Origin: Pseudomonas fulva NBRC 16637 = DSM 17717
GTDB lineage: Bacteria > Pseudomonadota > Gammaproteobacteria > Pseudomonadales > Pseudomonadaceae
Direction of reading: 5' to 3'
DNA length: 64,000 bases
NCBI RefSeq assembly: GCF_000730565.1
Contig: NZ_BBIQ01000013.1
Span: 86,427 to 150,426 of the forward strand
Shown one piece after another: positions 53,329-63,966 of the stretch (positions within the stretch are counted from its first letter, which is position 1; each line of letters begins with the position of its first letter). Under the pieces are notes generated by a model. It searched no databases. It was not told the DNA's origin and saw only the letters and a program-made list of their open reading frames with translations. A program made the translations under genes and the position numbers.

Positions 53329-56300
53329 ATGACAGCTTCTCTCACGACCGCTCCCGGCCCGAATCCCTCCTCTGCAAAGGTCGCCAGCGCTACACATGAC
53401 TTCATAGCCGCGCGCCTACCTGAGTGGCTCAAGCGGGGTTCTCCCGCTCAACTCAACCGGCTGCGTGATCGCTTCAAGGCCCACCAGGGCAGCCAGGAGC
53501 GTGTGCGCGCCTTTACTCGGCGGTTGATTCCACTGCAAAGCTTCGCTGAGCTGCATATGCAGAGGCTGGTTGCACACCTGCCGGGCAGTCCGGCCCTGGA
53601 TGCGCTGCAGTGGCGGGAGATACGGCGCAATTTCAAGGTCCCGCATGGCATGGTCCTGCCTGTCGATGAGGTCATCGAGGTGAGAGAGCCTGCCGTCTTG
53701 CGCCTGATGCAGAATTTTAACGAGCAGGCCAGCTTCTATCTGGGCACCGGTTTGGTGAGTACAGGTGAAGACGCCCTGCTCACTGCGGGCACGGATGCAC
53801 TGGTGCAAGCGTGCCGGGACCTGGATGCGGGCGGGCGTTACCAGAAGCTCTTGTCGCAGGTATTCACCGATGACACCTGCCAAGCGCTGATTGCAGACAA
53901 GCGAGCGGCGTTTGCGTTGGCCACCGAAGTGGCGGCGCTGCGCGGTGATTTAACGGCAAGACAGCAGATTGCGTTGGCGGGCTTGGCAAACGATGAGGTC
54001 TCTCACGCTGAGCTGGGTGCCTATCCGGGTATGCTGAGCATGCTGGGGCATACCCTGAGCGATGTCGTAGTCGTCCAGTTGCGCGATCGGCAAGGTGTGG
54101 ATCGAGGGATCGTACTCTACAGACCCAGCGATCCTGGCCAGGCATTGCGCCATTTCACGTCCATTCAGGAAATGAACACCGTGCTCGCGGCCGCTCTGCA
54201 GAAGGAGGATTACCGGGCTTACTTCAGTCAGTTGGTGTCTGTGGAAGAGCGCGCACGCTTCCTCGATACATTGAGCAAGCGCTTGAGCGACGCCGTGTCT
54301 GACCTTTCCCTTGAAGGCGTCACGGGACCTGAGGATATCTTCTCCAGGCTGGTCGACCAACAGGTTCAGCGAATCAAAGACGACGCCCGTCTGCTGTTGG
54401 TACCCACCGCACAGGTGGACCGAGACGCCTCTGAAGCGCGACGCAAGCAGTGGCGCTCGTTGGGCTGGAATCTGGTCAACCTGGCCGGGCTTTTCATACC
54501 TGTGGTGGGCGCGATGCTGCTTGGGCAGTTGGTGGTGCAAACGCTTTCGGAAGTCTTCGAGGGTGCAACTGATTGGTATCACGGTCATCAGCACGAGGCT
54601 CTGGAGCAGATGCTTGGCGTGGCCGAGACGCTGGCGGTGACTGCGGTTGTCGGCGCCGGAGCCAATGTTCTGGCCAGAGGCTATGCGGCCACTGATTTCG
54701 TAGAAGGGCTGGAACCCGTGCGCGGGGTCGATGGGAAATCGCGGCTATGGGCCAACGACCTCAAGGTCTATGCCAGCTTGCCGGAGGACCCGCAATTGCA
54801 CAGCGACGGTCTGTACAGAGACTGGGGGCGAGCCTTTTTCCGTAGTGGCAAACGTTATTTCCAGGCGCATCGCCCTGATCCAAATGAGCCATGGCGCTTG
54901 CGTCATGCTCGGCGTCCGGCAGGCTTTGGGCCAGTTCTGGAGCACTTCGGCGAGCGAAGCTGGCAGTTGAACGCTGGTCGAGCAGTGGAAATGGATCAGC
55001 CTGATCTCATGCTTGAACAGCTTTGGCCTCAGCCTAGATCGCTCACTCATCAGCAGGCCAGCAGGGTGATGCAGGCCGCCGGAATGGATGTCGCGGCACT
55101 TCGCGGGTTACTGGTGGAGGCGCGGGACATTCCAGCCAGTTTGTGTGACAGCCTGGAGCGTTTCGAAGCCAATGCGCGTGTCAGCAGGTTTTTTACCGCC
55201 CTTCAACACGGTGCGAGCCCGCGAGATGAAAGCCCGTTGGTGCAGTGGTGCCTGGAACAAACCGGTAGCGGTAGCCTTGTGCAGCTGCAGGAAAACCTAC
55301 TTGAGCATGCAGATCGCTTACGTGGGCTAATGTTCCAGCACCTGTGCCAGGTGCCAGCGGTCGATGACCCGTTGTCGGCCGTCATCAGAACAGGCATGCC
55401 GGGTTTGCCCGAGCGTTACGTTCAAGCGTTGGCCGCGGACGTAGGGCGAACCGAGCGCGATCTTGCTCTGAGCATGGGAAAACTGCCGTTGCGTTGCCTA
55501 CGCCAGGGTGCTTCGTTGCTGCGTGTTGCCAGGTTGACCCGGGCCATGTGCGGTGTGTACCTCCCTAACGCTTACTGCGATGAAGCGGGCGAACTCGCGT
55601 TGGCCCTGCTGCAGCGATTGGATGCATGGCCGGCCCGTCACATCGAGCTCTGGACAGACGGCCCGGGTGCGCGCCGAATTGCGGCGGTAGGTAATCAGCT
55701 GCCGGGCGCCAATCTGGTCAAGATCGTTCACAAGGAGGGGCGTTTCCGGGCGATCGAAGAGCCAGAAGCAGGCTATGGAGCCGTGGTCGATGAGTCGAAC
55801 GACTTCTACCAGACGCTGCTCGCATTGCTGGAGCCTTCCCAGCGTACTGCGCTTGATCTGGATGGCGATCACGCTGCCTCGACCTTGCGTGATCGCCTGA
55901 TTGAGCAGTTGCCTGAAACGCACGCCGAAGTCGAGCAACTGCTGGGCTGGCCTCGACAAGATCGTTGGTTCAATCCAGGCCGTCGTATGCCCGACGGTCG
56001 CATAGGCTACCCACTCAGTGGTAGCCCGGCTCGACGACGTAACCCCGACAGCCTGCTGCGAAGCCGTTTGCGCAACCTGTACCCTGGCCTGGACGACAGT
56101 GCGATCGACAACCGTTTGGCGCGTTTGCTTACAGGCCCTCATGCTGCCTATGACGCCTTGCTGGAACTGGAAGAGGACCATGCTGACCTTGAAAGACACC
56201 TGAGCCGCTGGACAGGCTTTGAGTCCAATCCGGCCCGTCAGCGGGCTCGTCGGCAGGTCGCCGATCAGATCCGCCGCGCCTGGCGACAGATGGGCGAACC

Positions 56301-57810
56301 TCTGGGCGATGAGGCGGCTGGTCAACGGCTGAGCATTATCAACCTGAATGTCGGCAGTCTGCCCGAACTGCCTGCCCATATCGAGTTCGAGCTGACACGC
56401 TCATTGGTCATCCGTGATGTGCCGATCACGCATATGCCTACTGGGTTTCTTTCAAGCTTCACCCGCTTAAGAGAGCTGAACCTGAGCAGCACCGGCCTGC
56501 TCGGCGTGCCTACAGAAGTCGCCTACCTGGTCGATTTGCGCACCCTGCGCCTGGCACGCAACAACATTCGGCTGAACGATCAGGCCTTGAACGCATTGAC
56601 CCGCCTGCCGCAGTTGACTCACCTGGATCTGAGCTACAACCCGCTGGGGGCATTCGAGATGCGCTATAACCAGTTGACGCGCCTTGTCGAATTGAACTTG
56701 CGTCGCTGCAGGTTGGGTGCGTGGCCCTCGGGGTTGGAGTTGTGCAGCACCTTGGAACGCGCCGACCTGCGTGACAACCTCTTGCACGTTGTGCCAGCGG
56801 AAATTGTACAGCTGCCACATGCCCGCCGAATGGGTTTCATGGTGGAGCGAAACCGGTTGAGCAGCGTCGAGATGCAGCGGCTGTTTGCCCTTGATTCGAT
56901 CGCCGAGCATTTCCATCTTCCCGAGCCACGGCGCGTAATCGACCGGCAGGTGACCCGTGATCTATGGCTCGATGCAGGCGATCCGCATTTGCGCGTCAGC
57001 CGTCAGGCCCTTTGGTCACGCTTGGTGGCTGATCCGGGCAGCGATGGTCTGGTACGGTTGCTGGGGCTTCTCGGGGATACCGGCGACTACGACACTGCAC
57101 CGTTCCAGCTGGCGGAGCGAGTGTGGGCATTACTCGAAGCAGTTGACGCAAATGAGCAGCTGCGCCAGAGAATCCATAGTCTGGCTCGCCTGCCGTTAAC
57201 CTGCATGAACACCGTTGCTGATCGGTTCAGTGAGCTTCAAGTCAGAGCACTTATCGATAGGTCTGAGCACAACGTCGCGCCGGAGCGCGGTAATGAGCTA
57301 TTGGGTATCGGGCAGCAACTGTTTCGTCTGGACCGGCTTGAGCAGGTCGCCAGGCGAGATGTGTTGCAGCGCCTCGCAGCGCTGGAGAGGGTGGATCAGG
57401 CTGCCGTCAGCCTGGCTTACCGTGTGAGGTTGCGGGCTCGCCTGAACCTGCCGTGTCAGCCCCATAGCATGCTCTACGCCGATGCTGCCGAGCTGACCAG
57501 CACTCAGCTTGAGAACGCCTACCGTGAGGTGATCGCAGCGATGACCCCTGATGCGCTGTCGATGAGCCTGTCCCAACGTGTGTTCTGGGCGAATTATATC
57601 CATGAGCGGCATACCGAGGTGTTCGAGGCGCTGCACGCTCAGTTCGCCGCACGTCGATCGGCATTGGCCTTGCGACAATCAACGTTGGATGCCATCGATT
57701 ATCAGCTTCTGCTAGACAGCCTGGACACCGAACAAGCCACTCAGGACCAGTCGCTGGTGTTCGAACTGACTCGGCAGTTTCTTATAGGTCGCGAACGCGG
57801 ATTGTCTTAA
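53329..57810 (+). CDS. DUF6543-LRR-NEL protein, copy 2, with altered NEL catalytic motif
   Basis: 1493 residues, start ATG 53329 with AGGA 8 bp upstream. The domain order is as in copy 1: DUF6543 with a hydrophobic segment at about 374-455 and GHQHEALEQMLGVAE, an LRR stretch about 1025-1180, then NEL. The expected CxD motif reads LTCMNTV, so C1292 is followed by N1294, not Asp. That Asp is important in characterised IpaH-type enzymes, so ligase activity may be lost or changed. The flanking NEL sequence (ALLEAVDANEQLRQ, LAYRVRLRARLNLP) is well kept. It is clearly paralogous but divergent. Confidence 0.8.
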   Translation: MTASLTTAPGPNPSSAKVASATHDFIAARLPEWLKRGSPAQLNRLRDRFKAHQGSQERVRAFTRRLIPLQSFAELHMQRLVAHLPGSPALDALQWREIRRNFKVPHGMVLPVDEVIEVREPAVLRLMQNFNEQASFYLGTGLVSTGEDALLTAGTDALVQACRDLDAGGRYQKLLSQVFTDDTCQALIADKRAAFALATEVAALRGDLTARQQIALAGLANDEVSHAELGAYPGMLSMLGHTLSDVVVVQLRDRQGVDRGIVLYRPSDPGQALRHFTSIQEMNTVLAAALQKEDYRAYFSQLVSVEERARFLDTLSKRLSDAVSDLSLEGVTGPEDIFSRLVDQQVQRIKDDARLLLVPTAQVDRDASEARRKQWRSLGWNLVNLAGLFIPVVGAMLLGQLVVQTLSEVFEGATDWYHGHQHEALEQMLGVAETLAVTAVVGAGANVLARGYAATDFVEGLEPVRGVDGKSRLWANDLKVYASLPEDPQLHSDGLYRDWGRAFFRSGKRYFQAHRPDPNEPWRLRHARRPAGFGPVLEHFGERSWQLNAGRAVEMDQPDLMLEQLWPQPRSLTHQQASRVMQAAGMDVAALRGLLVEARDIPASLCDSLERFEANARVSRFFTALQHGASPRDESPLVQWCLEQTGSGSLVQLQENLLEHADRLRGLMFQHLCQVPAVDDPLSAVIRTGMPGLPERYVQALAADVGRTERDLALSMGKLPLRCLRQGASLLRVARLTRAMCGVYLPNAYCDEAGELALALLQRLDAWPARHIELWTDGPGARRIAAVGNQLPGANLVKIVHKEGRFRAIEEPEAGYGAVVDESNDFYQTLLALLEPSQRTALDLDGDHAASTLRDRLIEQLPETHAEVEQLLGWPRQDRWFNPGRRMPDGRIGYPLSGSPARRRNPDSLLRSRLRNLYPGLDDSAIDNRLARLLTGPHAAYDALLELEEDHADLERHLSRWTGFESNPARQRARRQVADQIRRAWRQMGEPLGDEAAGQRLSIINLNVGSLPELPAHIEFELTRSLVIRDVPITHMPTGFLSSFTRLRELNLSSTGLLGVPTEVAYLVDLRTLRLARNNIRLNDQALNALTRLPQLTHLDLSYNPLGAFEMRYNQLTRLVELNLRRCRLGAWPSGLELCSTLERADLRDNLLHVVPAEIVQLPHARRMGFMVERNRLSSVEMQRLFALDSIAEHFHLPEPRRVIDRQVTRDLWLDAGDPHLRVSRQALWSRLVADPGSDGLVRLLGLLGDTGDYDTAPFQLAERVWALLEAVDANEQLRQRIHSLARLPLTCMNTVADRFSELQVRALIDRSEHNVAPERGNELLGIGQQLFRLDRLEQVARRDVLQRLAALERVDQAAVSLAYRVRLRARLNLPCQPHSMLYADAAELTSTQLENAYREVIAAMTPDALSMSLSQRVFWANYIHERHTEVFEALHAQFAARRSALALRQSTLDAIDYQLLLDSLDTEQATQDQSLVFELTRQFLIGRERGLS

Positions 57811-57866
57811 CCGCCGTTGTGGCCAAACCGATCATTCACAATGAATGGTTTGGCCATTGTGGTTAC
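57808..57866 (+). terminator. Large hairpin after copy 2
   Basis: TGGCCAAACC (57820-57829) pairs with GGTTTGGCCA (57847-57856), with a nested CATTCA/TGAATG stem between them and TAACC/GGTTA outside. There is no T run, so it may act as a structured 3' end rather than a standard terminator. Confidence 0.5.
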
Positions 57867-57934
57867 CCCTGAGCGGCGCGAACATCATCCTGACTTGACA
57901 GTGCACTCCAACAATAAAAAGCAGGAGTCTGACG

Positions 57935-59581
57935 ATGCGTGATTACGCCGAGGCCGTTCGCTCGTTCCATTACCTTGGGGCCGCGCAGGCTGCCCTGCAG
58001 GGCGAACTGCAGGCCCTCAACGCCTGTGTCGAATGTTGTGATCGCCACACTGGCTTCGACAAGCTGGCCCTGAACTGGCTGGACAGCGAAGGCAACTGCG
58101 AACAGATGAGTTTCGACAACCTGCAGGCACTGGCCACCCGCTTTGCCAGTGTCTTGCGCGCCCACGGGGTGAGTGCGGGCGACCGTGTAGCGGGGCTGTT
58201 GCCGCGCACCCCGCAACTGTTGATCACCATTCTAGCCACCTGGCGTCTGGGTGCCGTTTATCAGCCGTTGTTCACCGCCTTCGGGCCTGCTGCCATCGAA
58301 CATCGACTGCACCAGTCGCATGCCCGTGTCGTGGTGACTGACCGCAGCAACCGGATAAAGCTCGATGACGTCCACGGCTGCCCGCTCACGATAACGGTCG
58401 ATGCCCGTGACGGCGAGCTGGACTTTCAGGAGTGCCTTGAAAACGCCTCGCCTGAATGTGAACCGGTCATGCTCACAGGTGACGATCCCTTCCTGCTGAT
58501 GTTCACATCCGGAACCACCGGCCCTGCCAAACCCCTTGAGGTCCCGCTACGGGCCATCGTAGCGTTCCAAGGCTACATGCGTGATGCCATCGATCTGCGC
58601 CCAGAGGATAGGTTTTGGAACCTGGCGGACCCAGGCTGGGCCTACGGACTTTATTACGCAGTGACCGGGCCGCTTTCACTCGGGCAGGCGACCACCTTCT
58701 ACAACGGCCCCTTTAGTGTCGACAGCTGTACGAAGGTCATTACCCAGCTGGGCATCAACAACCTGGCCGGCTCGCCAACGGCCTTTCGCCTGCTCATTGC
58801 AGCCGGTGATCAGTTCAGCACCCCAGTCAAAGGACGCCTGCGCGTGGTGAGCAGTGCAGGAGAGCCGTTGAACCCTGAAGTGATCCGCTGGTTCGCCGAG
58901 CATGCCGGGGTAACCATTCATGACCACTATGGGCAGACGGAGCTGGGCATGGTGCTGTGTAACCATCACGGCCTGGCCCACCCGGTGCACGTGGGATCTG
59001 CAGGTTTTGCCATACCGGGGCATCGCATTGTCGTACTCGATGAGCAGGGACGCGAACTGCCCGCCGGTCAGCCGGGTATCCTGGCGGTGGATCGCGAACG
59101 ATCGCCCCTGTGCTGGTTCGCCGGTTACCACGGGCTGCCAACCAAGGCCTTCGTTGGCAAGTACTACCTGAGCGGCGACACCGTCGAACTGAACCCCGAT
59201 GGCAGCATCAGCTTCGTCGGGCGCAGCGATGATGTAATCACCACGTCCGGGTATCGGGTTGGGCCCTTCGATGTGGAGAGCGCACTGATTGAGCACCCGG
59301 CCGTCATCGAAGCGGCAGTGGTCGGCAAGCCTGATCCTGAACGCACCGAGGTGATCAAGGCATTCGTGGTGCTGGCCACGGGTTACGGCCCCAGCGCCGA
59401 ACTTGAAGAGCAATTGCGCCAGCATGTCCGCCAGCGCCTCTACGCCCATGCCTACCCCAGAGAAGTCGAGTTCGTCAGCGAGTTGCCGAAGACACCCAGC
59501 GGCAAGCTGCAACGCTTCATCCTGCGCAATCAGGAAGTAGCTCGACAACACGCGCAGCTCGCCACCACGGCCGGCGTTTGA
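57935..59581 (+). CDS. Acyl-CoA synthetase (AMP-forming), first gene of beta-oxidation operon
   Basis: 548 residues of the ANL superfamily, acetyl/medium-chain acyl-CoA synthetase branch. Motifs: [12 protein letters not shown]-loop, [35 protein letters not shown], and the intact A10 Lys in PSGKLQRF. It would activate a short or medium acid for the downstream enzymes. It lies 13 bp before the SDR gene. P. putida has an equivalent operon with genes called fadB2x, fadAx and fadB1x, as I remember it. Confidence 0.9.
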   Translation: MRDYAEAVRSFHYLGAAQAALQGELQALNACVECCDRHTGFDKLALNWLDSEGNCEQMSFDNLQALATRFASVLRAHGVSAGDRVAGLLPRTPQLLITILATWRLGAVYQPLFTAFGPAAIEHRLHQSHARVVVTDRSNRIKLDDVHGCPLTITVDARDGELDFQECLENASPECEPVMLTGDDPFLLMFTSGTTGPAKPLEVPLRAIVAFQGYMRDAIDLRPEDRFWNLADPGWAYGLYYAVTGPLSLGQATTFYNGPFSVDSCTKVITQLGINNLAGSPTAFRLLIAAGDQFSTPVKGRLRVVSSAGEPLNPEVIRWFAEHAGVTIHDHYGQTELGMVLCNHHGLAHPVHVGSAGFAIPGHRIVVLDEQGRELPAGQPGILAVDRERSPLCWFAGYHGLPTKAFVGKYYLSGDTVELNPDGSISFVGRSDDVITTSGYRVGPFDVESALIEHPAVIEAAVVGKPDPERTEVIKAFVVLATGYGPSAELEEQLRQHVRQRLYAHAYPREVEFVSELPKTPSGKLQRFILRNQEVARQHAQLATTAGV

Positions 59582-59594
59582 GAGGAAACCGATC

Positions 59595-60362
59595 ATGCAA
59601 ATAGCCAACAAACACTTCATCGTCAGCGGCGCAGCCTCCGGTCTGGGCGCCGCTACCGCGCACATGCTGATCGAGGCAGGCGCTTCGGTCATGCTCGTGG
59701 ACCTCAACGGCGACGCCGTGCAAGCCAAAGCCCACGAGCTGGGCGAGCGCGCGCGCTTCAGCGTGGCCGACATCAGTGACGAAGCCGCTGCGCAGGCGGC
59801 CGTATCGGCGGCACTGGCAGCGTTCGGTAGCCTGCACGGTCTGGTGAACTGCGCAGGCATCGTGGGCGCTGAAAAGGTAGTGGGGAAGCAAGGCCCGCAC
59901 CGTCTGAGCAGTTTTGCCCACGTCATCAATGTCAACCTGGTGGGCAGCTTCAACCTGCTGAGGTTATGTGCCCAGGCCATGGCCGAGGGAGGGGCGGACG
60001 ACGCAGGCGAGCGGGGCGTGATCATCAACACGGCCTCCGTCGCGGCCTACGACGGCCAGATCGGGCAATGTGCCTATGCAGCGTCCAAAGGGGCCATTGC
60101 CAGCATGACGTTGCCCGCCGCGCGCGAGCTGGCGCGTTACGGTATTCGTGTAATGACAATCGCGCCAGGCATTTTCGAAACGCCGATGATGGCCGGGATG
60201 ACGCCCGAGGTTCGTGACTCGCTCGCAGCGGGTGTGCCTTTTCCTCCGCGGCTTGGGCGTCCAGAGGAATACGCGGCGCTGGCGCGCCACATCATCGAGA
60301 ACAGCATGCTCAATGGTGAGGTCATCCGTCTGGACGGTGCCTTGCGCATGGCAGCCAAGTGA
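59595..60362 (+). CDS. Short-chain 3-hydroxyacyl-CoA dehydrogenase (HSD10-like)
   Basis: 255 residues, SDR fold. The cofactor motif is [13 protein letters not shown] near residue 89, and the catalytic pattern is [21 protein letters not shown] with Y and K of YxxxK. The family includes type-II 3-hydroxyacyl-CoA and 2-methyl-3-hydroxybutyryl-CoA dehydrogenases. Together with thiolase and acyl-CoA dehydrogenase this points to short or branched-chain acyl-CoA catabolism, possibly isoleucine-derived units. Known as fadB2x in P. putida as I recall. Confidence 0.87.
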   Translation: MQIANKHFIVSGAASGLGAATAHMLIEAGASVMLVDLNGDAVQAKAHELGERARFSVADISDEAAAQAAVSAALAAFGSLHGLVNCAGIVGAEKVVGKQGPHRLSSFAHVINVNLVGSFNLLRLCAQAMAEGGADDAGERGVIINTASVAAYDGQIGQCAYAASKGAIASMTLPAARELARYGIRVMTIAPGIFETPMMAGMTPEVRDSLAAGVPFPPRLGRPEEYAALARHIIENSMLNGEVIRLDGALRMAAK

Positions 60363-60373
60363 GGGTTACACCC

Positions 60374-61567
60374 ATGAACACCCGCGAAGATCCCATCGTC
60401 ATCGTCAGCGCAGTACGAACCCCGATGGGTGGATTACAAGGCGAGCTTAGCAGTCTCTCTGCCGTGCAGTTGGGCAGCGCGGCCATTGGCGCCGCGATTG
60501 AGCGCGCGGGCGTGGAGGCGCACAGCGTCGATCAGGTGCTGTTCGGCTGCGTGTTGCCGGCTGGCCTTGGCCAGGCGCCGGCGCGTCAGGCTGCACTGGG
60601 TGCTGGCCTGGGCAAGCACACCACCTGTACCACGCTCAACAAGATGTGTGGGTCCGGCATGCAGGCCGCCATGCTCGCCCATGACCTGCTGGCGGCAGGC
60701 ACCGCCGACATGGTGGTCGCCGGCGGCATGGAGAGCATGAGCAACGCCCCCTATCTACTGGACAAGGCCCGCGGCGGTTACCGCATGGGCCATGGCAAGG
60801 TGATCGATCACATGTTCATGGATGGTCTTGAGGACGCCTATGACAAGGGTCGCTTGATGGGCACGTTTGCCGAGGACTGTGCCCAGGCCAATGGTTTCAG
60901 CCGTAAAGACCAGGACGACTTCGCCATCGCATCGCTTACCCGTGCCCAACAGGCCATCCTCAGTGGCCGCTTTGCGGATGAAATCGTGCCGGTGGAGGTG
61001 ACGCAAGGCAAGCAACGCCGTCTGGTCAAAGACGATGAGCAGCCGCCCAAGGCACGCCTGGACAAGATCGCCCAATTGCGCCCGGCGTTTCGAGACGGCG
61101 GTACGGTGACGGCTGCCAACGCCAGCTCCATTTCCGATGGTGCGGCAGCGCTGGTGCTGATGCGTCGCTCCGAGGCGCACAAGCGAGGCCTGAAGCCGAT
61201 GGCGATCATCCACGGCCATGCGGCCTTCGCCGATGCCCCGGCCCTGTTTCCGACCGCGCCTATTGGGGCCATCGACAAGCTGATCAAGCGTACGGGATGG
61301 GCGCTGAGCGATGTCGACCTGTTCGAAATCAACGAAGCGTTCGCGGTTGTGACCCTGGCAGCCATGAAGCATCTGGACCTGCCCTACGATAAGGTCAACA
61401 TTCATGGCGGCGCTTGCGCTTTGGGCCACCCGATCGGCGCCTCAGGGGCGCGCATTCTGGTCACCCTGTTGCATGCCCTGCGCCAGAACAACCTGCGTCG
61501 CGGGGTGGCGGCCATCTGCATTGGCGGTGGTGAAGCCACGGCCATGGCTGTCGAATGCCTGGAGTGA
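60374..61567 (+). CDS. fadAx: Acetyl-CoA acyltransferase (thiolase)
   Basis: 397 residues from ATG 60374 (TGAGGG upstream), 11 bp after the SDR stop. Thiolase active-site residues are clear: Cys in LNKMCGSGMQAA, His in GGACALGHPIGASGAR and Cys in ICIGGGEATAM. It cleaves a 3-ketoacyl-CoA with CoA to yield acetyl-CoA. The sequence is closest to acetyl-CoA C-acetyltransferases. The symbol follows P. putida usage from memory. Confidence 0.88.
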   Translation: MNTREDPIVIVSAVRTPMGGLQGELSSLSAVQLGSAAIGAAIERAGVEAHSVDQVLFGCVLPAGLGQAPARQAALGAGLGKHTTCTTLNKMCGSGMQAAMLAHDLLAAGTADMVVAGGMESMSNAPYLLDKARGGYRMGHGKVIDHMFMDGLEDAYDKGRLMGTFAEDCAQANGFSRKDQDDFAIASLTRAQQAILSGRFADEIVPVEVTQGKQRRLVKDDEQPPKARLDKIAQLRPAFRDGGTVTAANASSISDGAAALVLMRRSEAHKRGLKPMAIIHGHAAFADAPALFPTAPIGAIDKLIKRTGWALSDVDLFEINEAFAVVTLAAMKHLDLPYDKVNIHGGACALGHPIGASGARILVTLLHALRQNNLRRGVAAICIGGGEATAMAVECLE

Positions 61568-61575
61568 GGTGAACC

Positions 61576-62703
61576 ATGCTGGTCAACGAGGAACAACAAC
61601 AAATCGCCGATGCTGTGCGCAGCTTTGCACAGGAACGGTTGAGACCGTTTGCCGAACAATGGGACAAGGACCATCGGTTTCCGCGCGAAGCCATCGAGGA
61701 AATGGCAGCGCTCGGCTTGTTCGGCATGCTGGTGCCTGAGCAGTGGGGCGGCAGCGACACCGGTTATGTGGCCTATGCCATGGCCTTGGAGGAGATCGCT
61801 GCCGGCGATGGTGCGTGCTCGACCATCATGAGCGTGCACAACTCGGTAGGGTGTGTGCCTATTCTGCGTTTTGGCTCGGAGCAGCAAAAGCGCGAGTACC
61901 TGACGCCGCTGGCAACCGGCGCCATGCTTGGGGCGTTCGCCCTGACAGAGCCTCAGGCAGGCTCCGATGCCAGCAGCCTGAAAACCCGTGCGCGCCGCGA
62001 GGGCGACGACTACGTGCTCAGTGGCAGCAAACAGTTCATCACCTCCGGCCAGAATGCCGGGGTGGTGATCGTGTTCGCCGTGACGGATCCGCAGGCAGGC
62101 AAGCGCGGCATCAGCGCGTTCATCGTGCCGACCGACGCACCGGGGTATCAGGTGGCCCGCGTCGAGGACAAGCTCGGCCAGCATGCGTCCGACACCTGTC
62201 AGATCGTGTTCGAGAACGTGCGCGTGCCTGTGGCCAACCGACTGGGTGAGGAGGGTGAAGGCTACAAGATTGCCTTGGCCAATCTCGAGGGCGGACGCAT
62301 CGGCATCGCGGCGCAGTCCGTAGGCATGGCGCGCGCCGCGTTCGAAGTGGCCCGTGACTATGCCAAGGAGCGGCAGAGTTTCGGCAAACCGCTGATCGAG
62401 CATCAGGCCGTGGCTTTCCGGTTGGCGGACATGGCAACCCAGGTCGCCGTCGCCCGGCAGATGGTGTTGCACGCTGCCGCCTTGCGCGATGCGGGGCAGC
62501 CTGCGCTGATGGAAGCGTCCATGGCCAAGCTCTTTGCCTCGGAAATGGCCGAGAAGGTTTGCTCACATGCCTTGCAGACCCTGGGCGGTTATGGCTATCT
62601 GAGCGACTTCCCGCTGGAGCGCATCTATCGTGACGTGCGGGTTTGCCAGATTTACGAAGGCACCAGCGATATTCAGCGCATGGTCATTGCGCGCAATCTT
62701 TGA
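61576..62703 (+). CDS. Acyl-CoA dehydrogenase
   Basis: 375 residues with the full acyl-CoA dehydrogenase fold: an N-terminal helical domain, [17 protein letters not shown] and [10 protein letters not shown] for FAD/substrate contacts, and a C-terminal domain ending [20 protein letters not shown] with the catalytic Glu in [12 protein letters not shown]. It resembles short/branched-chain enzymes. Electrons would pass to ETF. It sits 8 bp after the thiolase gene. Confidence 0.92.
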   Translation: MLVNEEQQQIADAVRSFAQERLRPFAEQWDKDHRFPREAIEEMAALGLFGMLVPEQWGGSDTGYVAYAMALEEIAAGDGACSTIMSVHNSVGCVPILRFGSEQQKREYLTPLATGAMLGAFALTEPQAGSDASSLKTRARREGDDYVLSGSKQFITSGQNAGVVIVFAVTDPQAGKRGISAFIVPTDAPGYQVARVEDKLGQHASDTCQIVFENVRVPVANRLGEEGEGYKIALANLEGGRIGIAAQSVGMARAAFEVARDYAKERQSFGKPLIEHQAVAFRLADMATQVAVARQMVLHAAALRDAGQPALMEASMAKLFASEMAEKVCSHALQTLGGYGYLSDFPLERIYRDVRVCQIYEGTSDIQRMVIARNL

Positions 62704-62716
62704 AGGAGCAGACCAC

Positions 62717-63490
62717 ATGGCATTCGAAACCATCCTGTTGGACATTCATGGCAAGGTTGGCCTGATCACGCTCAATCGCCCGCAGGCGCTCAACGCCTTG
62801 AACGCGCAGATCGTCAGCGAACTGAACCAGGCCTTGGATCAGCTTGAGCGCGACCCTGGCATTGGCTGCGTGGTGCTCACAGGTTCGGCGAAGGCGTTTG
62901 CAGCTGGCGCTGACATCAAGGAAATGGCTGAGCTCAAATACCCGCAAATCTACGTGGACGACCTGTTCAGCGATGCCGACCGCATTGCCAATCGGCGCAA
63001 GCCGATCATTGCCGCAGTGTCGGGGTTTGCGCTGGGCGGTGGTTGTGAACTGGCGATGATGTGCGACTTCATTCTGGCGGGTGACAATGCCAAGTTCGGT
63101 CAGCCGGAAATCAACCTGGGGGTGTTGCCGGGCATGGGTGGAACGCAGCGCTTGACCCGTGCGGTGGGTAAGGCCAAAGCCATGGAGTTGTGCCTGACCG
63201 GTCGCCTGATGGGTGCTGAGGAAGCGGAGCGCTCAGGGCTGGTGGCGCGTGTCGTGCCGCAGGACGAGCTGTTGCAGGAGGCGCTGAACGTGGCCGCCAC
63301 CATCGCTGCCAAGTCCATTCCGGTGAGCATGATGGTCAAGGAGAGCGTCAACCGCGCGTTCGAGGTCACGCTCAGCGAAGGTGTGCGGTTCGAGCGGCGA
63401 GTGTTTCATGCGGCGTTCTCGACCGAAGATCAGAAAGAGGGCATGGCCGCGTTCATTGCCAAGCGTGAAGCGCAGTTCAAGGATCGTTGA
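62717..63490 (+). CDS. Enoyl-CoA hydratase
   Basis: 257 residues, start ATG 62717 with GGAG 8 bp upstream. Crotonase motifs: oxyanion-hole [26 protein letters not shown] and [20 protein letters not shown] with catalytic Glu pair. It hydrates the enoyl-CoA made by the preceding dehydrogenase, completing the cycle. It is the fifth gene of the operon, 13 bp after the dehydrogenase. P. putida calls the equivalent fadB1x, as I recall. Confidence 0.92.
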   Translation: MAFETILLDIHGKVGLITLNRPQALNALNAQIVSELNQALDQLERDPGIGCVVLTGSAKAFAAGADIKEMAELKYPQIYVDDLFSDADRIANRRKPIIAAVSGFALGGGCELAMMCDFILAGDNAKFGQPEINLGVLPGMGGTQRLTRAVGKAKAMELCLTGRLMGAEEAERSGLVARVVPQDELLQEALNVAATIAAKSIPVSMMVKESVNRAFEVTLSEGVRFERRVFHAAFSTEDQKEGMAAFIAKREAQFKDR

Positions 63491-63529
63491 CAGGGGGCGT
63501 TTTGCAGTGATTTGCACGGTGGTTCAAGG

Positions 63530-63769
63530 ATGAAGAGGCGTCGCGCTCAGGGTGATGCCGGTGCGATAGTGTGGGTGGTCCTGTTTGTTGCTGCGCTTGG
63601 CCTGTTGGCGTCTCGCTACCCCAGCATGATCGAGCGCAGGGTTGAAGCGCGCAAGGCGCAGCAACAGGCGGTCCAGCCTGAGCGGCGCGTCTCCGAGACG
63701 ACCGTTGAGATCATGTTGCCGGACGGGCGGCGTCTGCGGCAGCTGGAATCGGAGGCATTGACCAAATAG
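63530..63769 (+). CDS. Small single-span membrane protein, unknown function
   Basis: 79 residues from ATG 63530: a basic N-terminus (MKRRRAQ), a hydrophobic segment at about 11-28 (AIVWVVLFVAALGLLASRY) and a soluble C-terminal part that ends in a small beta-like segment (VEIMLPDGRRL). It lies 39 bp after the hydratase and may be the last gene of that transcript. Ribosome binding site is weak. No family recognised. Confidence 0.55.
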   Translation: MKRRRAQGDAGAIVWVVLFVAALGLLASRYPSMIERRVEARKAQQQAVQPERRVSETTVEIMLPDGRRLRQLESEALTK

Positions 63770-63789
63770 CCTAAGTGGTTTGCAATCCT

Positions 63790-63966
<177 letters not shown>

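Noticed and set aside
57894..57920. TTGACA hexamer upstream of the acyl-CoA synthetase
   Set aside because: No acceptable -10 at 16-18 bp spacing, so I did not call a promoter.
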